Of a stretch of 6,613 nucleotides of DNA, positions 1 through 6,263 are shown in pieces. The position numbers were made by a program, and so were the translations under genes. Each line of letters starts with the position of its first letter. The first letter of the stretch is position 1. The notes under the pieces are model-generated. The model was given only the letters and a program-made list of their open reading frames with translations. It was not told the DNA's origin and made no database searches. Origin of the DNA: Lentisphaeria bacterium (GTDB taxonomy: Bacteria; Verrucomicrobiota; Lentisphaeria; JABSQK01; UBA12247); assembly GCA_003477185.1 (NCBI GenBank), contig DMTJ01000109.1, positions 1-6,613 on the forward strand. Direction: 5' to 3'.

Positions 1-86
1 CTCTTGAGAGCCGGCGTCGAGCACCCGCGCGCGCCGCAGCGCAGATCGAGCGCCACCGCGTCGATCGAGACGTCGAGCGCCGCGAG
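1..86 (-). CDS. Exon 3 of the same eukaryotic gene (partial, cut by the window edge)
   Basis: After intron 1 the phase-0 frame of exon 2 continues without a stop to the window edge. It reads LAALDVSIDAVALDLRC and then an Ala/Arg-rich stretch. The first 17 residues keep the hydrophobic/acidic alternation of exon 2. The Arg-rich end (GARAGARRR) looks less protein-like, so another splice donor could lie inside this exon. The gene continues outside the window. Confidence 0.45.
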
Positions 87-103
87 CTGCAGCGCGTCGA
101 AGG
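87..103. repeat. 17-bp direct repeat flanking intron 1 (partner 190-206)
   Basis: The sequence CTGCAGCGCGTCGAAGG occurs at 87-103 and again at 190-206. One copy is the end of exon 2 and the other the end of intron 1, and the match stops exactly at the two splice junctions (bases 86 and 189 differ). Either copy could serve as exon without changing the protein (residues FDALQ). It could be a target-site duplication left by insertion or a trace of local duplication. Seventeen bases is longer than the duplications usually reported for introners. Confidence 0.8.
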
Positions 104-189
104 GAGAATCGTCAAAGATGTTAGGGGGAGCGAGTCAAACTGTGAGCAAGATTCGCGTAAAATGTAACGGTACATAAAAGAACACTCAC
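87..189 (-). mobile_element. Intron 1, introner-like element (103 nt)
   Basis: This is a spliceosomal intron. The donor is CAG|GTGAGTG (exon ends at 190, intron begins at 189). A CTAAC branch-point match lies at 124-120 with the branch A at 121. The acceptor is GCTGCAG ending at 87, about 34 nt from the branch A. Splicing joins exon 2 to exon 3 in phase 0. Bases 110-190 are nearly identical to 768-849 in the other intron of this gene, which is not expected for ordinary introns. The 17 bp at the 3' end of the intron (87-103) repeat the exon sequence just before the donor (190-206). A repeated intron body plus a duplication at the insertion point fits the introner class described in Micromonas, Aureococcus and other microalgae. 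I see no terminal inverted repeats. The intron assignment is strong; the mobile origin is inferred from two copies. Confidence 0.72.
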
Positions 190-190
190 C
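110..190 (-). repeat. 81-bp dispersed repeat, copy 1 (introner core)
   Basis: This copy aligns to 768-849 on the same strand with three substitutions (plus-strand g/t at 133, c/a at 173, a/g at 182) and one extra A in the other copy. Read in the gene direction it runs from the 5' splice site to just past the branch-point match, so it contains almost all splicing signals except the acceptor. It is visibly richer in A+T than the exons around it. A short inverted repeat, ATGTA (162-166) and TACAT (171-175) around ACGG, lies inside; one arm is mutated in copy 2. Confidence 0.9.
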
Positions 191-723
191 TGCAGCGCGT
201 CGAAGGCGGAGAGGAGGCACGTCGCGCCGCCGTCAGCGAGCTCGGAGAGGAAGAGCGCCGAGGCGTTGAGGTCGAGCGCGAGCGTCCCGTCGAGCTCCGC
301 GACGAGGGGTGCGCGCAGCTGCGCGTTGGAGAGGGCGACGCGCAGCAGCAGGTCATCGTGGATCTCCACCGCCGCGTTCTGCGCCGCTCCGACGAAGTCG
401 ACGCGCAGCGCGACGTCGAGGGCGAGGGGGGGCGCGTCGTCGCCGCCGCGCCGCGCGCCGCCTCCTCCTCCGCCTCTGCCGTAACCGCCGAGCGAGACCG
501 AGTTCTCCAGCGTGAACGCCCCTCGCGTGCCGTTGGCGTCCAGCAGCGTGAGCTCGCGCAGCGAGTCTATCCCGCTCAGTGTCACGTTGCTCACCTCGAT
601 CGTGAGCGTGCCGACGCTATCGAAGGTGAGGGCGATGGGCGCCAGCAGTTCGCCGCCGCGCTCGACTTCGACGCTCGGTGCACCGCCCTCCTCTGTGCGC
701 AGCGTCCACTGCGGAAGGGCGCG
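190..723 (-). CDS. Exon 2 of the same eukaryotic gene: beta-rich region with a Gly/Arg tract
   Basis: This exon gives 178 residues beginning RALPQWTLRT and ending LLSAFDALQ. The frame is open through the whole interval and continues in phase 0 into exon 3. It is rich in alternating Val/Leu/Ala and polar residues typical of beta-sheet (for example ALTFDSVGTLTIEV, ALDVALRVDFVGAA, LDGTLALDLNASALF). It carries three N-glycosylation sequons (NVT, NGT, NAS) and a Gly/Arg-rich low-complexity tract in the middle. The 3' splice site at 724 was chosen because the only other AG after the branch point (759-758) puts this exon into a frame that hits a stop near 620. No family is recognised; the pattern recalls secreted or luminal repeat-bearing algal proteins, but that is only an impression. 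The contrast with acidic exon 1 leaves open that the two exons belong to different genes. Confidence 0.55.
442..486 (-). repeat. Gly/Arg low-complexity tract in exon 2
   Basis: The exon encodes GGYGRGGGGGGARRG here, from a run of GGC/GGA-like triplets. It probably forms a flexible linker between two beta-rich stretches. Such tracts change length easily by slippage. Confidence 0.6.
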
Positions 724-730
724 CTCCGCG
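722..730. repeat. 9-bp direct repeat flanking intron 2 (partner 850-858)
   Basis: CGCTCCGCG occurs at 722-730 and at 850-858, on either side of the second introner copy. It overlaps the in-frame acceptor at 724 on one side and lies against the donor on the other. In such GC-rich DNA a 9-bp match can arise by chance, so its weight comes mainly from its position and from the parallel 17-bp repeat at intron 1. Confidence 0.5.
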
Positions 731-848
731 TGGACGCGCGCGAAGAGCGACGGCAGCCTGGTAGTAGCGTCAAAGATGTTAGGGGGAGCGATTCAAAACT
801 GTGAGCAAGATTCGCGTAAAATGTAACGGTAAATAAAAGAGCACTCAC
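724..848 (-). mobile_element. Intron 2, introner-like element (125 nt)
   Basis: The donor is CGG|GTGAGTG (exon ends at 849). The CTAAC branch-point match is at 782-778 with the branch A at 779. Two acceptors are possible. ACCAG ending at 758 lies at a typical distance of about 20 nt from the branch A, but it shifts the downstream exon into a frame that stops near 620. GCGGAG ending at 724 restores the open frame in phase 0 and falls inside a 9-bp copy (722-730) of the exon sequence next to the donor (850-858). I prefer 724, but the weak pyrimidine content before it is a concern. Use of 758, or an indel in the sequence, cannot be excluded. Bases 768-849 are the second copy of the 81-bp element found in intron 1. 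Confidence 0.65.
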
Positions 849-849
849 C
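768..849 (-). repeat. 82-bp dispersed repeat, copy 2 (introner core)
   Basis: This is the second copy of the element at 110-190, in the same orientation relative to the gene and about 580 bp upstream in transcription terms. The match begins and ends abruptly (CGTCAAAG on one side, CACTCACC on the other), and the sequences outside are unrelated, as expected for separate insertions of one element and not for a segmental exon duplication. Confidence 0.9.
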
Positions 850-1280
850 CGCTCCGCGAGCGGCGACGACATGATCAGCATCGCTTCCTCCTGCTTCGCC
901 GTCAGCTGCGCATTCTTCCGCTGCATCTTGCCCGACAGAACGTCGAAGCGCCCAAAGAGCGCATCAAACTTCGCCGCGTCCGCAGCGTCGTCGTCCGCGC
1001 CGAATCTTTGGCCGGACGACGCCGACTCCTCCGTCGCGTACGGCGCCTCGCCTTCGGAGTCCGTCGTGTGCGACGCTGGCGAGCGCGCGTCGCTCGTCTC
1101 CTCCTCCCCCTCGTCGGACGACGAGGTGAGCACGACGATTTCGTCGTACCCGCGCGCCAGCATTTCGTCGATCTCGGCTTTCTTACCGATGAAGGCGTTG
1201 AGCGCTGCTTCCTTGTTCCGCGCGGCCTTCTCGGCGCGCAGTTGGTGGCGAGGCGTGGCGATCGGGTTCAATCTGGTCAT
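849..1280 (-). CDS. Exon 1 of a eukaryotic gene: acidic, charged N-terminal region of an unrecognised protein
   Basis: This exon encodes 144 residues starting MTRLNPIATP. I chose ATG 1280 because its context (GCCACGATGA, A at -3) matches a eukaryotic Kozak site and no Shine-Dalgarno sequence is present; the frame stays open upstream to 1397, but that part looks like leader. Visible in the protein: a basic stretch with alternating charges (residues 11-40), a Ser/Asp/Glu-rich low-complexity tract (about 52-106, including SSSDEGEEE, which resembles casein kinase 2 sites), and a helical charged segment (about 107-139). The exon ends after codon CGG (851-849) in phase 0, followed directly by GTGAGTG. 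Reading past that point gives a peptide (LLFTVTFYANLAHS) that also follows exon 2, which shows it is intron translation and not protein. I recognise no domain. The composition suggests a soluble nuclear or cytoplasmic protein, which is inference. Confidence 0.6.
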
Positions 1281-1426
1281 CGTGGCGGCTCCTTGGTTTT
1301 GTGCGACCGCTGCGCTGCTTGAGCGCGGTGGTGAGTTACATCGTTTTCGTGAGACCACATTCGCTCTACTGCGGAGGCTTATCAACGACATAAGCACATG
1401 ATTTTAAATGATAATCGGAGCGCGCA
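1281..1426. other. Intergenic region holding the eukaryote/phage junction
   Basis: Left of this interval the signals are eukaryotic (Kozak start, introns); right of it they are phage (Shine-Dalgarno, terminase). The first bases (1281 to about 1320) would be the 5' leader of the eukaryotic gene. From about 1377 the sequence turns AT-rich and carries a small inverted repeat and a ribosome-binding site that belong with the terminase operon. The exact breakpoint is not visible; about 1320-1376 is my best guess. No convincing bacterial promoter was found, and no transposon end. Confidence 0.55.
1377..1395. repeat. Perfect inverted repeat upstream of the terminase operon
   Basis: GCTTAT (1377-1382) and ATAAGC (1390-1395) form 6-bp arms around a 7-base loop, about 30 bp before the small-terminase start and followed by an AT-rich stretch. 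There is no T-run after it, so it is not a typical terminator. In lambdoid phages, cos and the terminase-binding sites lie next to the small-terminase gene, so this could be part of a packaging-recognition region or an operator. That role is inference from position only. Confidence 0.4.
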
Positions 1427-1987
1427 ATGGAGGGTTTGAGCGAGCGCCAATACGCCACCCGTGTTGGTCTTTCACGCGGTGCAATCCAGAAGGCCAAGGC
1501 AACAGGACGGCTGGTGCTGCACGACGATGGCAGCATCGATGCGGTTTCAAGCGATGCCTTGCGTGCTGAAGCAACCGACCCATCCAAAACCCGCAAGAAG
1601 CTGCAGCCAAGACGCAAGCCTGTGTCGGAGGCGGCTGTCTCGGCAGTCGGTGACACTCTGAAGGAACAGGGGCTTGAGGCTCCGGCAAATAGTGGTGGCA
1701 CCACCTTTTTGCAGGCCAAGACGGCCAATGAAGTGCTGAAGGCGCAGGAACGTCGTCTGCGTCTGCAAAAGCTGAAAGGCGAGTTGATCGATCGGGCTCG
1801 CGCACTGTCGCTGGTTTTTCGGCTGGCGCGGCAGGAGCGTGATGTCTGGGTCAACTGGCCCGCGCGGGCGGCCGCGTTGATGGCGGCAGATTTGGGCGTT
1901 GAGCCCGCCGCAATGCAGAAAGTTTTGGAAAAACATGTCCGTGCCCAGCTCGACGATCTTGCCGAGGTCAAACCTGATCTCCGATGA
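1427..1987 (+). CDS. Phage terminase small subunit (Nu1-like DNA-packaging protein)
   Basis: The 186-residue product should bind the phage packaging site and deliver the large subunit to concatemeric DNA. Residues 4-35 (LSERQYATRVGLSRGAIQKA...) have the pattern of a winged helix-turn-helix with a short DGSID hairpin, as in Nu1-like small terminases. A Lys/Arg/Pro-rich linker covers about 53-66. Residues about 94-125 (QAKTANEVLKAQERRLRLQK) form a charged helix suited to coiled-coil oligomerisation, and the helical C-terminus probably contacts the large subunit. GGAG at 1417-1420, six bases before the ATG, supports this start. It is the first gene of the module and its end overlaps the beginning of the large-subunit frame. 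The subunit role rests on fold pattern plus position directly before a clear GpA terminase. Confidence 0.8.
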   Translation: MEGLSERQYATRVGLSRGAIQKAKATGRLVLHDDGSIDAVSSDALRAEATDPSKTRKKLQPRRKPVSEAAVSAVGDTLKEQGLEAPANSGGTTFLQAKTANEVLKAQERRLRLQKLKGELIDRARALSLVFRLARQERDVWVNWPARAAALMAADLGVEPAAMQKVLEKHVRAQLDDLAEVKPDLR

Positions 1988-1997
1988 TGCGGACGAT

Positions 1998-3926
1998 ATG
2001 CCGGATTTCGATGGCGCGACAGAAATCCTGCGTGCCTGGGGCGCAGGTCTCACGCCGGATGCGGACCTGACCGTCTCCCAATGGGCAGACCGACACCGGA
2101 TGCTGTCGGGGCGCGCGTCGGCAGAACCTGGTCGCTATCGAACGGCCCGCACGCCTTACATGGCTGAGATCATGGACAGGCTTTCGCCCGGCGACCGGGC
2201 ACAGCGGATCGTGTTCATGAAGGCAGCGCAGGTCGGCGCGACGGAAGCGGGCAACAACTGGATTGGCTTTGCGATCCATCAGGCGCCAGGACCTATGCTG
2301 GCGGTCCAGCCAACGGTGGAATTGGCGAAACGAAACTCACGTCAGCGGATTGATCCGCTGATCGATGAGAGCCCGGAATTGCGGGAGCGGGTCAAACCGG
2401 CGCGTTCTCGTGACGCGGGCAACACGATGCTGTCTAAAGAATTCGCGGGCGGTATTCTGATCATGACCGGGGCAAACTCGGCCGTAGGGCTGCGCTCGAC
2501 CCCGGCGCGCTACATTTTCCTCGACGAGGTCGATGCCTATCCGGCGTCCGCTGACGATGAGGGTGATCCGGTTACGCTGGCGGAAGCGCGTTCGCTGACC
2601 TTCGCCCATCGGCGCAAGGTGTTCTTGGTCTCAACCCCGACCATTCGCGGCATGAGCCGGATTGAACGGGACTATGAGGCCAGTGATCAGCGTCGGTTTT
2701 TTGTCCCATGCCCGCATTGTGGCGCGATGCAGTGGCTCAAATTCGAACGACTGCGTTGGCAGAAGGGGCGTCCCGAGACAGCGGAATATCACTGCGATGG
2801 CTGCGAGCAGCCCATAGCGGAGCATCACAAGACGGCGATGCTGGAGGCTGGCGAATGGCGCGCAACCGCCACGGCAGCGGACCCGAATACCGTCGGCTAT
2901 CACCTCTCGGCGCTCTATTCGCCCATCGGCTGGCTGAGCTGGGAGAGGATCGTGCGAGCTTGGGATGCAGCCCAGGGGTCGGATGAGGCGATCAAAGCGT
3001 TTCGCAACACGATCCTCGGCGAGACGTGGGTCGAGACGGGTGAGGCGCCGGACTGGCAGCGCTTGGCGGACCAGCGCGAGACTTTGGAGGGAGGCACTGT
3101 TCCAGAGCGGGCCTTGTTCCTGACCGCTGGAGCGGACGTTCAAAAGGATCGCATCGAGGTCGATGTCTGGGCCTGGGGCCGCGGGCTGGAAAGCTGGCTG
3201 GTCGATCACCTCGTTATCGAAGGTGGGCCCAGCGACACAGCGTGTTGGCAGCAGCTGACCAATTTGCTCGGCCAGACATGGGCGCATGCCTCCGGTGAGC
3301 CAATGACCTTGGCCCGCCTGGCCATCGACACGGGCTACGAGACCAGCGCGGTATACGCCTGGTCGCGACAAGTCGGCTTCGCGCAGGTGGCCCCGGTCAA
3401 AGGCGTAGAGGGATTCAATCGCTCGAGCCCGGTCACCGGCCCGACTTATGTGGACGCGACCATCGCGGGCAAACGGCTGCGGCGCGGAGCGCGGCTTTGG
3501 ACGGTCGCTACCTCTACCTTCAAGACCGAGACCTATCGCTATTTGCGGCAGGATAGACCGACGCGGGAGGAAATCGAGGCTGGGCATCCTTGCCCGCCTG
3601 GAACCATCCATCTGCCAAAATGGGCGGACGGCGAGTGGTTGAAGCAATTTACGGCCGAACAACTGATCACGGTGCGCACGAAACGTGGCTTTGCCCGATT
3701 GGAGTGGCAGAAGCTACGCGAGCGCAATGAGGCGTTGGACTGCCGGGTTTATGCGCGAGCAGCAGCGTGGATACTTGGGGCGGATCGCTGGTCAGAGGCG
3801 CGGTGGTTGGAATTGGAGCGGCAACTCGCAGTAGAGGCCTCTGGGCCTGCGGGTGACGTGGCTGTGAAATCATCGCCGCGCCCGTCTGCGCGGAGGCGGA
3901 CAATGCGGTCGACTTACATGGGGTGA
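1998..3926 (+). CDS. Phage terminase large subunit, GpA family
   Basis: This is the packaging motor: an ATPase that pumps DNA into the prohead and a nuclease that cuts concatemers. With ATG 1998 it has 642 residues, close to lambda gpA (641). In order: a TVSQWADRHRML motif near 25-37 typical of the family; a Walker A-like loop, KAAQVGAT (75-82); Walker B with catalytic Glu in FLDEVD (DE at 176-177); a coupling motif, VSTPT (about 211-215); a zinc-ribbon, CPHC (238-241) with CDGC (266-269); and an RNase H-like nuclease with acidic residues D380 (GADVQ), D444 (AIDTGY) and D581 (LDCRVYA). The frame is open further upstream, with ATGs at 1899 and 1935. I prefer 1998 because family similarity begins at PDFDGA, but no start has a strong ribosome-binding site, and 1935 (after TTTTGGAAAAAC, overlapping the small subunit) is a real alternative. 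It is intact and ends three bases before gpW. Confidence 0.93.
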   Translation: MPDFDGATEILRAWGAGLTPDADLTVSQWADRHRMLSGRASAEPGRYRTARTPYMAEIMDRLSPGDRAQRIVFMKAAQVGATEAGNNWIGFAIHQAPGPMLAVQPTVELAKRNSRQRIDPLIDESPELRERVKPARSRDAGNTMLSKEFAGGILIMTGANSAVGLRSTPARYIFLDEVDAYPASADDEGDPVTLAEARSLTFAHRRKVFLVSTPTIRGMSRIERDYEASDQRRFFVPCPHCGAMQWLKFERLRWQKGRPETAEYHCDGCEQPIAEHHKTAMLEAGEWRATATAADPNTVGYHLSALYSPIGWLSWERIVRAWDAAQGSDEAIKAFRNTILGETWVETGEAPDWQRLADQRETLEGGTVPERALFLTAGADVQKDRIEVDVWAWGRGLESWLVDHLVIEGGPSDTACWQQLTNLLGQTWAHASGEPMTLARLAIDTGYETSAVYAWSRQVGFAQVAPVKGVEGFNRSSPVTGPTYVDATIAGKRLRRGARLWTVATSTFKTETYRYLRQDRPTREEIEAGHPCPPGTIHLPKWADGEWLKQFTAEQLITVRTKRGFARLEWQKLRERNEALDCRVYARAAAWILGADRWSEARWLELERQLAVEASGPAGDVAVKSSPRPSARRRTMRSTYMG

Positions 3927-3929
3927 TAA

Positions 3930-4145
3930 ATGGCCACAATTTCTGAACTTCGCACCCGCCGCGAGGCGCTCGCAGTCCAACGTTCCTCCGGCGTCGCGCG
4001 GGTCAGCTATGACGGCAAAACCGTGGATTACCGCAGCGTGGCTGAAATCGACCGCGCCATTGAAGGGTTGGATCGCGAAATCGCCACACTCGAAGGACGG
4101 CGGGTCGTACGGCAGGTGCGCATTCTCACATCTAAAGGGCTCTAA
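3930..4145 (+). CDS. Phage head-tail joining protein, gpW-like
   Basis: This is a 71-residue protein, matching the usual size of lambda gpW (68). gpW-family proteins join the connector after DNA packaging, stabilise the filled head and prepare it for tail attachment. Here a first helix with alternating charges (ATISELRTRREALAVQRSSG) is followed by a short beta-hairpin (ARVSYDGKTVDYRSV) and a second helix (AEIDRAIEGLDREIATLEG), the alpha-beta-alpha pattern of gpW. The gene begins three bases after the large-terminase stop (TGATAAATG); GGGGTGA at 3920-3926, which includes that stop, is the likely ribosome-binding site, so translation is probably coupled. The portal gene starts three bases after its stop. 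The order terminase - W - portal is the same as in lambda. Confidence 0.85.
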   Translation: MATISELRTRREALAVQRSSGVARVSYDGKTVDYRSVAEIDRAIEGLDREIATLEGRRVVRQVRILTSKGL

Positions 4146-4148
4146 CAC

Positions 4149-5372
4149 ATGGGGTTACTGGACACGTTCCGTCGCTCCAAGCCGGGCGGCCCCAAAGCGA
4201 TGCGTGCGCGTCTTGAAGGGGCGATGTCAAAACGCCGGCTGCGGGGCTGGAACCCGCCGCTTGAAAACATCAATGCGTTGGTGGCATCGGGTGGGCCAAA
4301 GTTGCTGGCCCGCTCGCGTGAACTGGTGGTGACGAACGGCTATGCGGCGAATGCCTGCGAGGCCTTTGCATCCAACATGGTGGGGGATGGAATTAAGCCG
4401 TCCTCACTGATTGAGGATGCAGCATTACGTGATGAGGTCCAGCGGCTTTGGCTTGCTTGGACCGATGAGGCGGATGCCGACGGGCTGACGGATTTTTATG
4501 GTCTGCAGGCGATGGTTGCGCGCGAAATGTTTGTTGCGGGTGAATGCTTCGTGCGGATGCGTCCTCGACGGGCCGAAGATGGCTTGCTAGTTCCGCTGCA
4601 GTTGCAGCTCTTACAATCGGAAATGCTGCCATTCGAGAAAACGGAGACCGCTCCGAATGGCAATCGCATCCGCTGCGGGATCGAGTTTGACCTAATCGGT
4701 CGGCGGGTGGCTTATCATTTCCGCAGGCGTCATCCTGGCGACAGCACGGATCACCGCGTCGCGATACCGGAAACCGTGCGCGTGCCAGCCGAAGATGTTC
4801 TACACATCTACCGCCCCATTGATGCGGGTCAGATCCGTGGCTTGCCCCATGTTGCGCCCGCGATGGTGCGGTTGTTCCTGCTTGATCAGTATGATGACGC
4901 CGAACTAGATCGCAAAAAGACAGCAGCAATGTTTGCCGGCTTCATCACCAAGACAGCGCCGGAAGATCCGATGATGGGCGAGGGCGAGGCGGATCTTGAT
5001 GGCGCAGCCATGGCTAGCCTTGAGCCCGGCACCATGCAGGTTCTGCTGCCGGGCGAGGATGTGAAGTTCTCAAGCCCCGCGGATGTTGGTGGTGGCTATG
5101 AGGCGTTTCAATATCGCACGCTGCTTGCGGTGTCTGCCTCACTGGGGTTGCCATATCATTTGGTGACCGGTGATGTGCGGCAGGCGAACTATTCCAGCCT
5201 GAGGGCAGAACTGGTTGAGTTCCGCCGGCGCGTGCAACAGTTGCAGCACGGGGTGATTGCGCATCAGCTCTGCCGACCGATTTGGCGCCGCTGGCTGGAC
5301 ACAGCACAATTGGTAGGTCGAATTGATCTGCCTGACCCTGCGGCTGCCCACTACTTTCGGGCTTCTCGATAG
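4149..5372 (+). CDS. Phage portal protein, lambda gpB family (C-terminus lost at a junction)
   Basis: The portal forms the dodecameric ring at one head vertex through which DNA enters and leaves. The open frame has 407 residues. It shows the family's start, the [20 protein letters not shown] segment (about 60-80), the [12 protein letters not shown] strand, the [20 protein letters not shown] block (about 217-240), and the C-terminal [20 protein letters not shown] (about 317-336), [15 protein letters not shown], and [20 protein letters not shown] helices. Family members are generally around 500 residues, and sequence normally follows with a W-P-W-DP block. Here the frame runs [10 protein letters not shown] and hits TAG at 5370, and the opposite strand is already coding for UDP-glucose dehydrogenase. 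The real portal sequence therefore ends at about residue 400-404, and the stop is a product of the joint. An AGGG sequence nine bases before the ATG can serve as ribosome-binding site. Confidence 0.9.
   Translation: MGLLDTFRRSKPGGPKAMRARLEGAMSKRRLRGWNPPLENINALVASGGPKLLARSRELVVTNGYAANACEAFASNMVGDGIKPSSLIEDAALRDEVQRLWLAWTDEADADGLTDFYGLQAMVAREMFVAGECFVRMRPRRAEDGLLVPLQLQLLQSEMLPFEKTETAPNGNRIRCGIEFDLIGRRVAYHFRRRHPGDSTDHRVAIPETVRVPAEDVLHIYRPIDAGQIRGLPHVAPAMVRLFLLDQYDDAELDRKKTAAMFAGFITKTAPEDPMMGEGEADLDGAAMASLEPGTMQVLLPGEDVKFSSPADVGGGYEAFQYRTLLAVSASLGLPYHLVTGDVRQANYSSLRAELVEFRRRVQQLQHGVIAHQLCRPIWRRWLDTAQLVGRIDLPDPAAAHYFRASR
5346..5360. other. Junction between portal gene and UDP-glucose dehydrogenase gene
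   Basis: Two genes on opposite strands both stay family-like into this interval: the portal reads AAAHYFR on the plus strand and the dehydrogenase reads SPKVVG on the minus strand. Past it, each turns into a shadow of the other. Both proteins lose about 80 or more C-terminal residues here. No transposase, integrase, terminal repeat or duplication is present. The apparent overlap of a dozen or so bases suggests joining through a short shared sequence, as in a misassembly or microhomology-mediated fusion. Confidence 0.7.
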
Positions 5373-6263
5373 TATTTGTTCTGCCAAGAAATCTTTGCGC
5401 GTGCGGTTGGCGTCGACAATGGCCGTAATAAGGTTTTGCGGCACAGACGAATAGTTGGCGAGAAGCTGCTTGGTATCCTTCGGCAAGCAGTAACCGCCGT
5501 AACCAAATGAGGGATTGTTGTAGTGACTTCCAATCCTGGGATCCAAGCCAACCCCATCTATAATTTGGCGCGAGTTCAAATCGTGAGCAATTGAATAGCT
5601 GTCCAATTCGTTAAAGAAGGCCACGCGCATCGCGAGATAGGTGTTGGCAAAAAGCTTGATAGCTTCAGCCTCAGAGGGCCCAGTAAACAGTACTGGAATG
5701 TCAGCCTTCTCCGCACCTTGAATAAGCAATTGCGCAAATTCCTGTGCACGTTCCGACGTGTCTCCCACAATGATCCGACTGGGGTTTAAATTGTCATACA
5801 GAGCGCGTCCCTCGCGCAAAAATTCGGGGCTGAAGATGATATTTGGGTTGTCCGTCAGCTTTCGCAGATTTTCAACGCATCCCACCGGAATTGTCGATTT
5901 GATGACAATTGTCGCATCTGGGGCGCGCTGCGAAGCGACGAAGGCAACTTTCTCGACAGACGAAATATCGAAATAATTTGTATTGGGATCGTAGTCTGTG
6001 GGTGTAGCAATGACGACAATGTCAGCGCCGACCAACGCAGCCATTAGGTCTGTTGTGGCGTAAAGATTCAGAGTGCGCTTTGAAAGGAACTCTTCTAATT
6101 CAGCGTCAATAATAGGACACTTTCGCGCATTAACCATGTCAACGCGTTTAGACGAGAGGTCAACGGCAGTGACGTCGTTGTGCTGTGAGAGCAAGACTGC
6201 GTTCGACAGACCAACGTAACCAATACCTACAACGACAATCTTCTTGGGACGAAGAGCCGTCAT
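5346..6263 (-). CDS. ugd: UDP-glucose 6-dehydrogenase (C-terminus lost at a junction)
   Basis: The enzyme oxidises UDP-glucose to UDP-glucuronate with two NAD+, feeding capsule and exopolysaccharide synthesis. The first 306 residues are clear: Rossmann loop [10 protein letters not shown] (11-20), VIATPTDYD (84-92), VIKSTIPVG (120-128), FSPEFLREG (144-152), the [21 protein letters not shown] dimer helix (203-223), and the active-site [11 protein letters not shown] with catalytic Cys259. Homology ends at SPKVVG (301-306). The usual enzyme of this E. coli Ugd type has about 390 residues, so the UDP-binding C-terminal domain is missing. The frame runs on without a stop to 5139, but that stretch is antisense to the portal gene. 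The ATG at 6263 is preceded by AAGGAG (6276-6271) with 7-base spacing and overlaps the stop of the cupin gene. The base composition is visibly more AT-rich than the cupin gene beside it. Confidence 0.93.

Noticed and set aside
594..603. GAGGTGAGCAACG (minus strand) as another splice donor.
   Set aside because: The frame reads straight through it with sensible protein on both sides (TIEVSNVTLSG), and no introner core follows.
758..760. CAG at 760-758 as acceptor of intron 2, well spaced from the branch point.
   Set aside because: It puts the next exon in a frame that stops near 620 and abandons the long open frame of exon 2; kept only as an alternative.
591..848. Continuous open frame downstream of exon 1 that would make a 268-residue bacterial-style ORF, with an end peptide shared with the 157-residue ORF at 121-594.
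   Set aside because: The shared peptide LLFTVTFYANLAHS is translation of the repeated intron core, and the remaining tail is Arg/Ser-rich out-of-frame reading of exon 2.
110..849. The two 81-bp repeats as a CRISPR array, phage att sites or a bacterial repeat.
   Set aside because: There are only two copies about 580 bp apart with coding sequence between, and the copies carry donor and branch-point signals at exon edges.
1899..1997. ATG 1899 as the start of the large terminase.
   Set aside because: It would overlap the small subunit by about 90 bases and encode a segment without family character; 1998 or 1935 is more likely.
2631..3662. A 343-codon open frame on the minus strand.
   Set aside because: It is antisense to the large terminase, whose ATPase, zinc and nuclease motifs are clear; GC-rich codon use opens the opposite strand.
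4393..4929. A 178-codon open frame on the minus strand.
   Set aside because: It is a shadow of the portal gene with Arg/His/Ser-rich, non-family sequence.
5139..5345. Extension of the UDP-glucose dehydrogenase frame past SPKVVG to give a 374-residue protein.
   Set aside because: The extra residues are antisense to the conserved portal C-terminal helices and do not resemble the enzyme's C-terminal domain.
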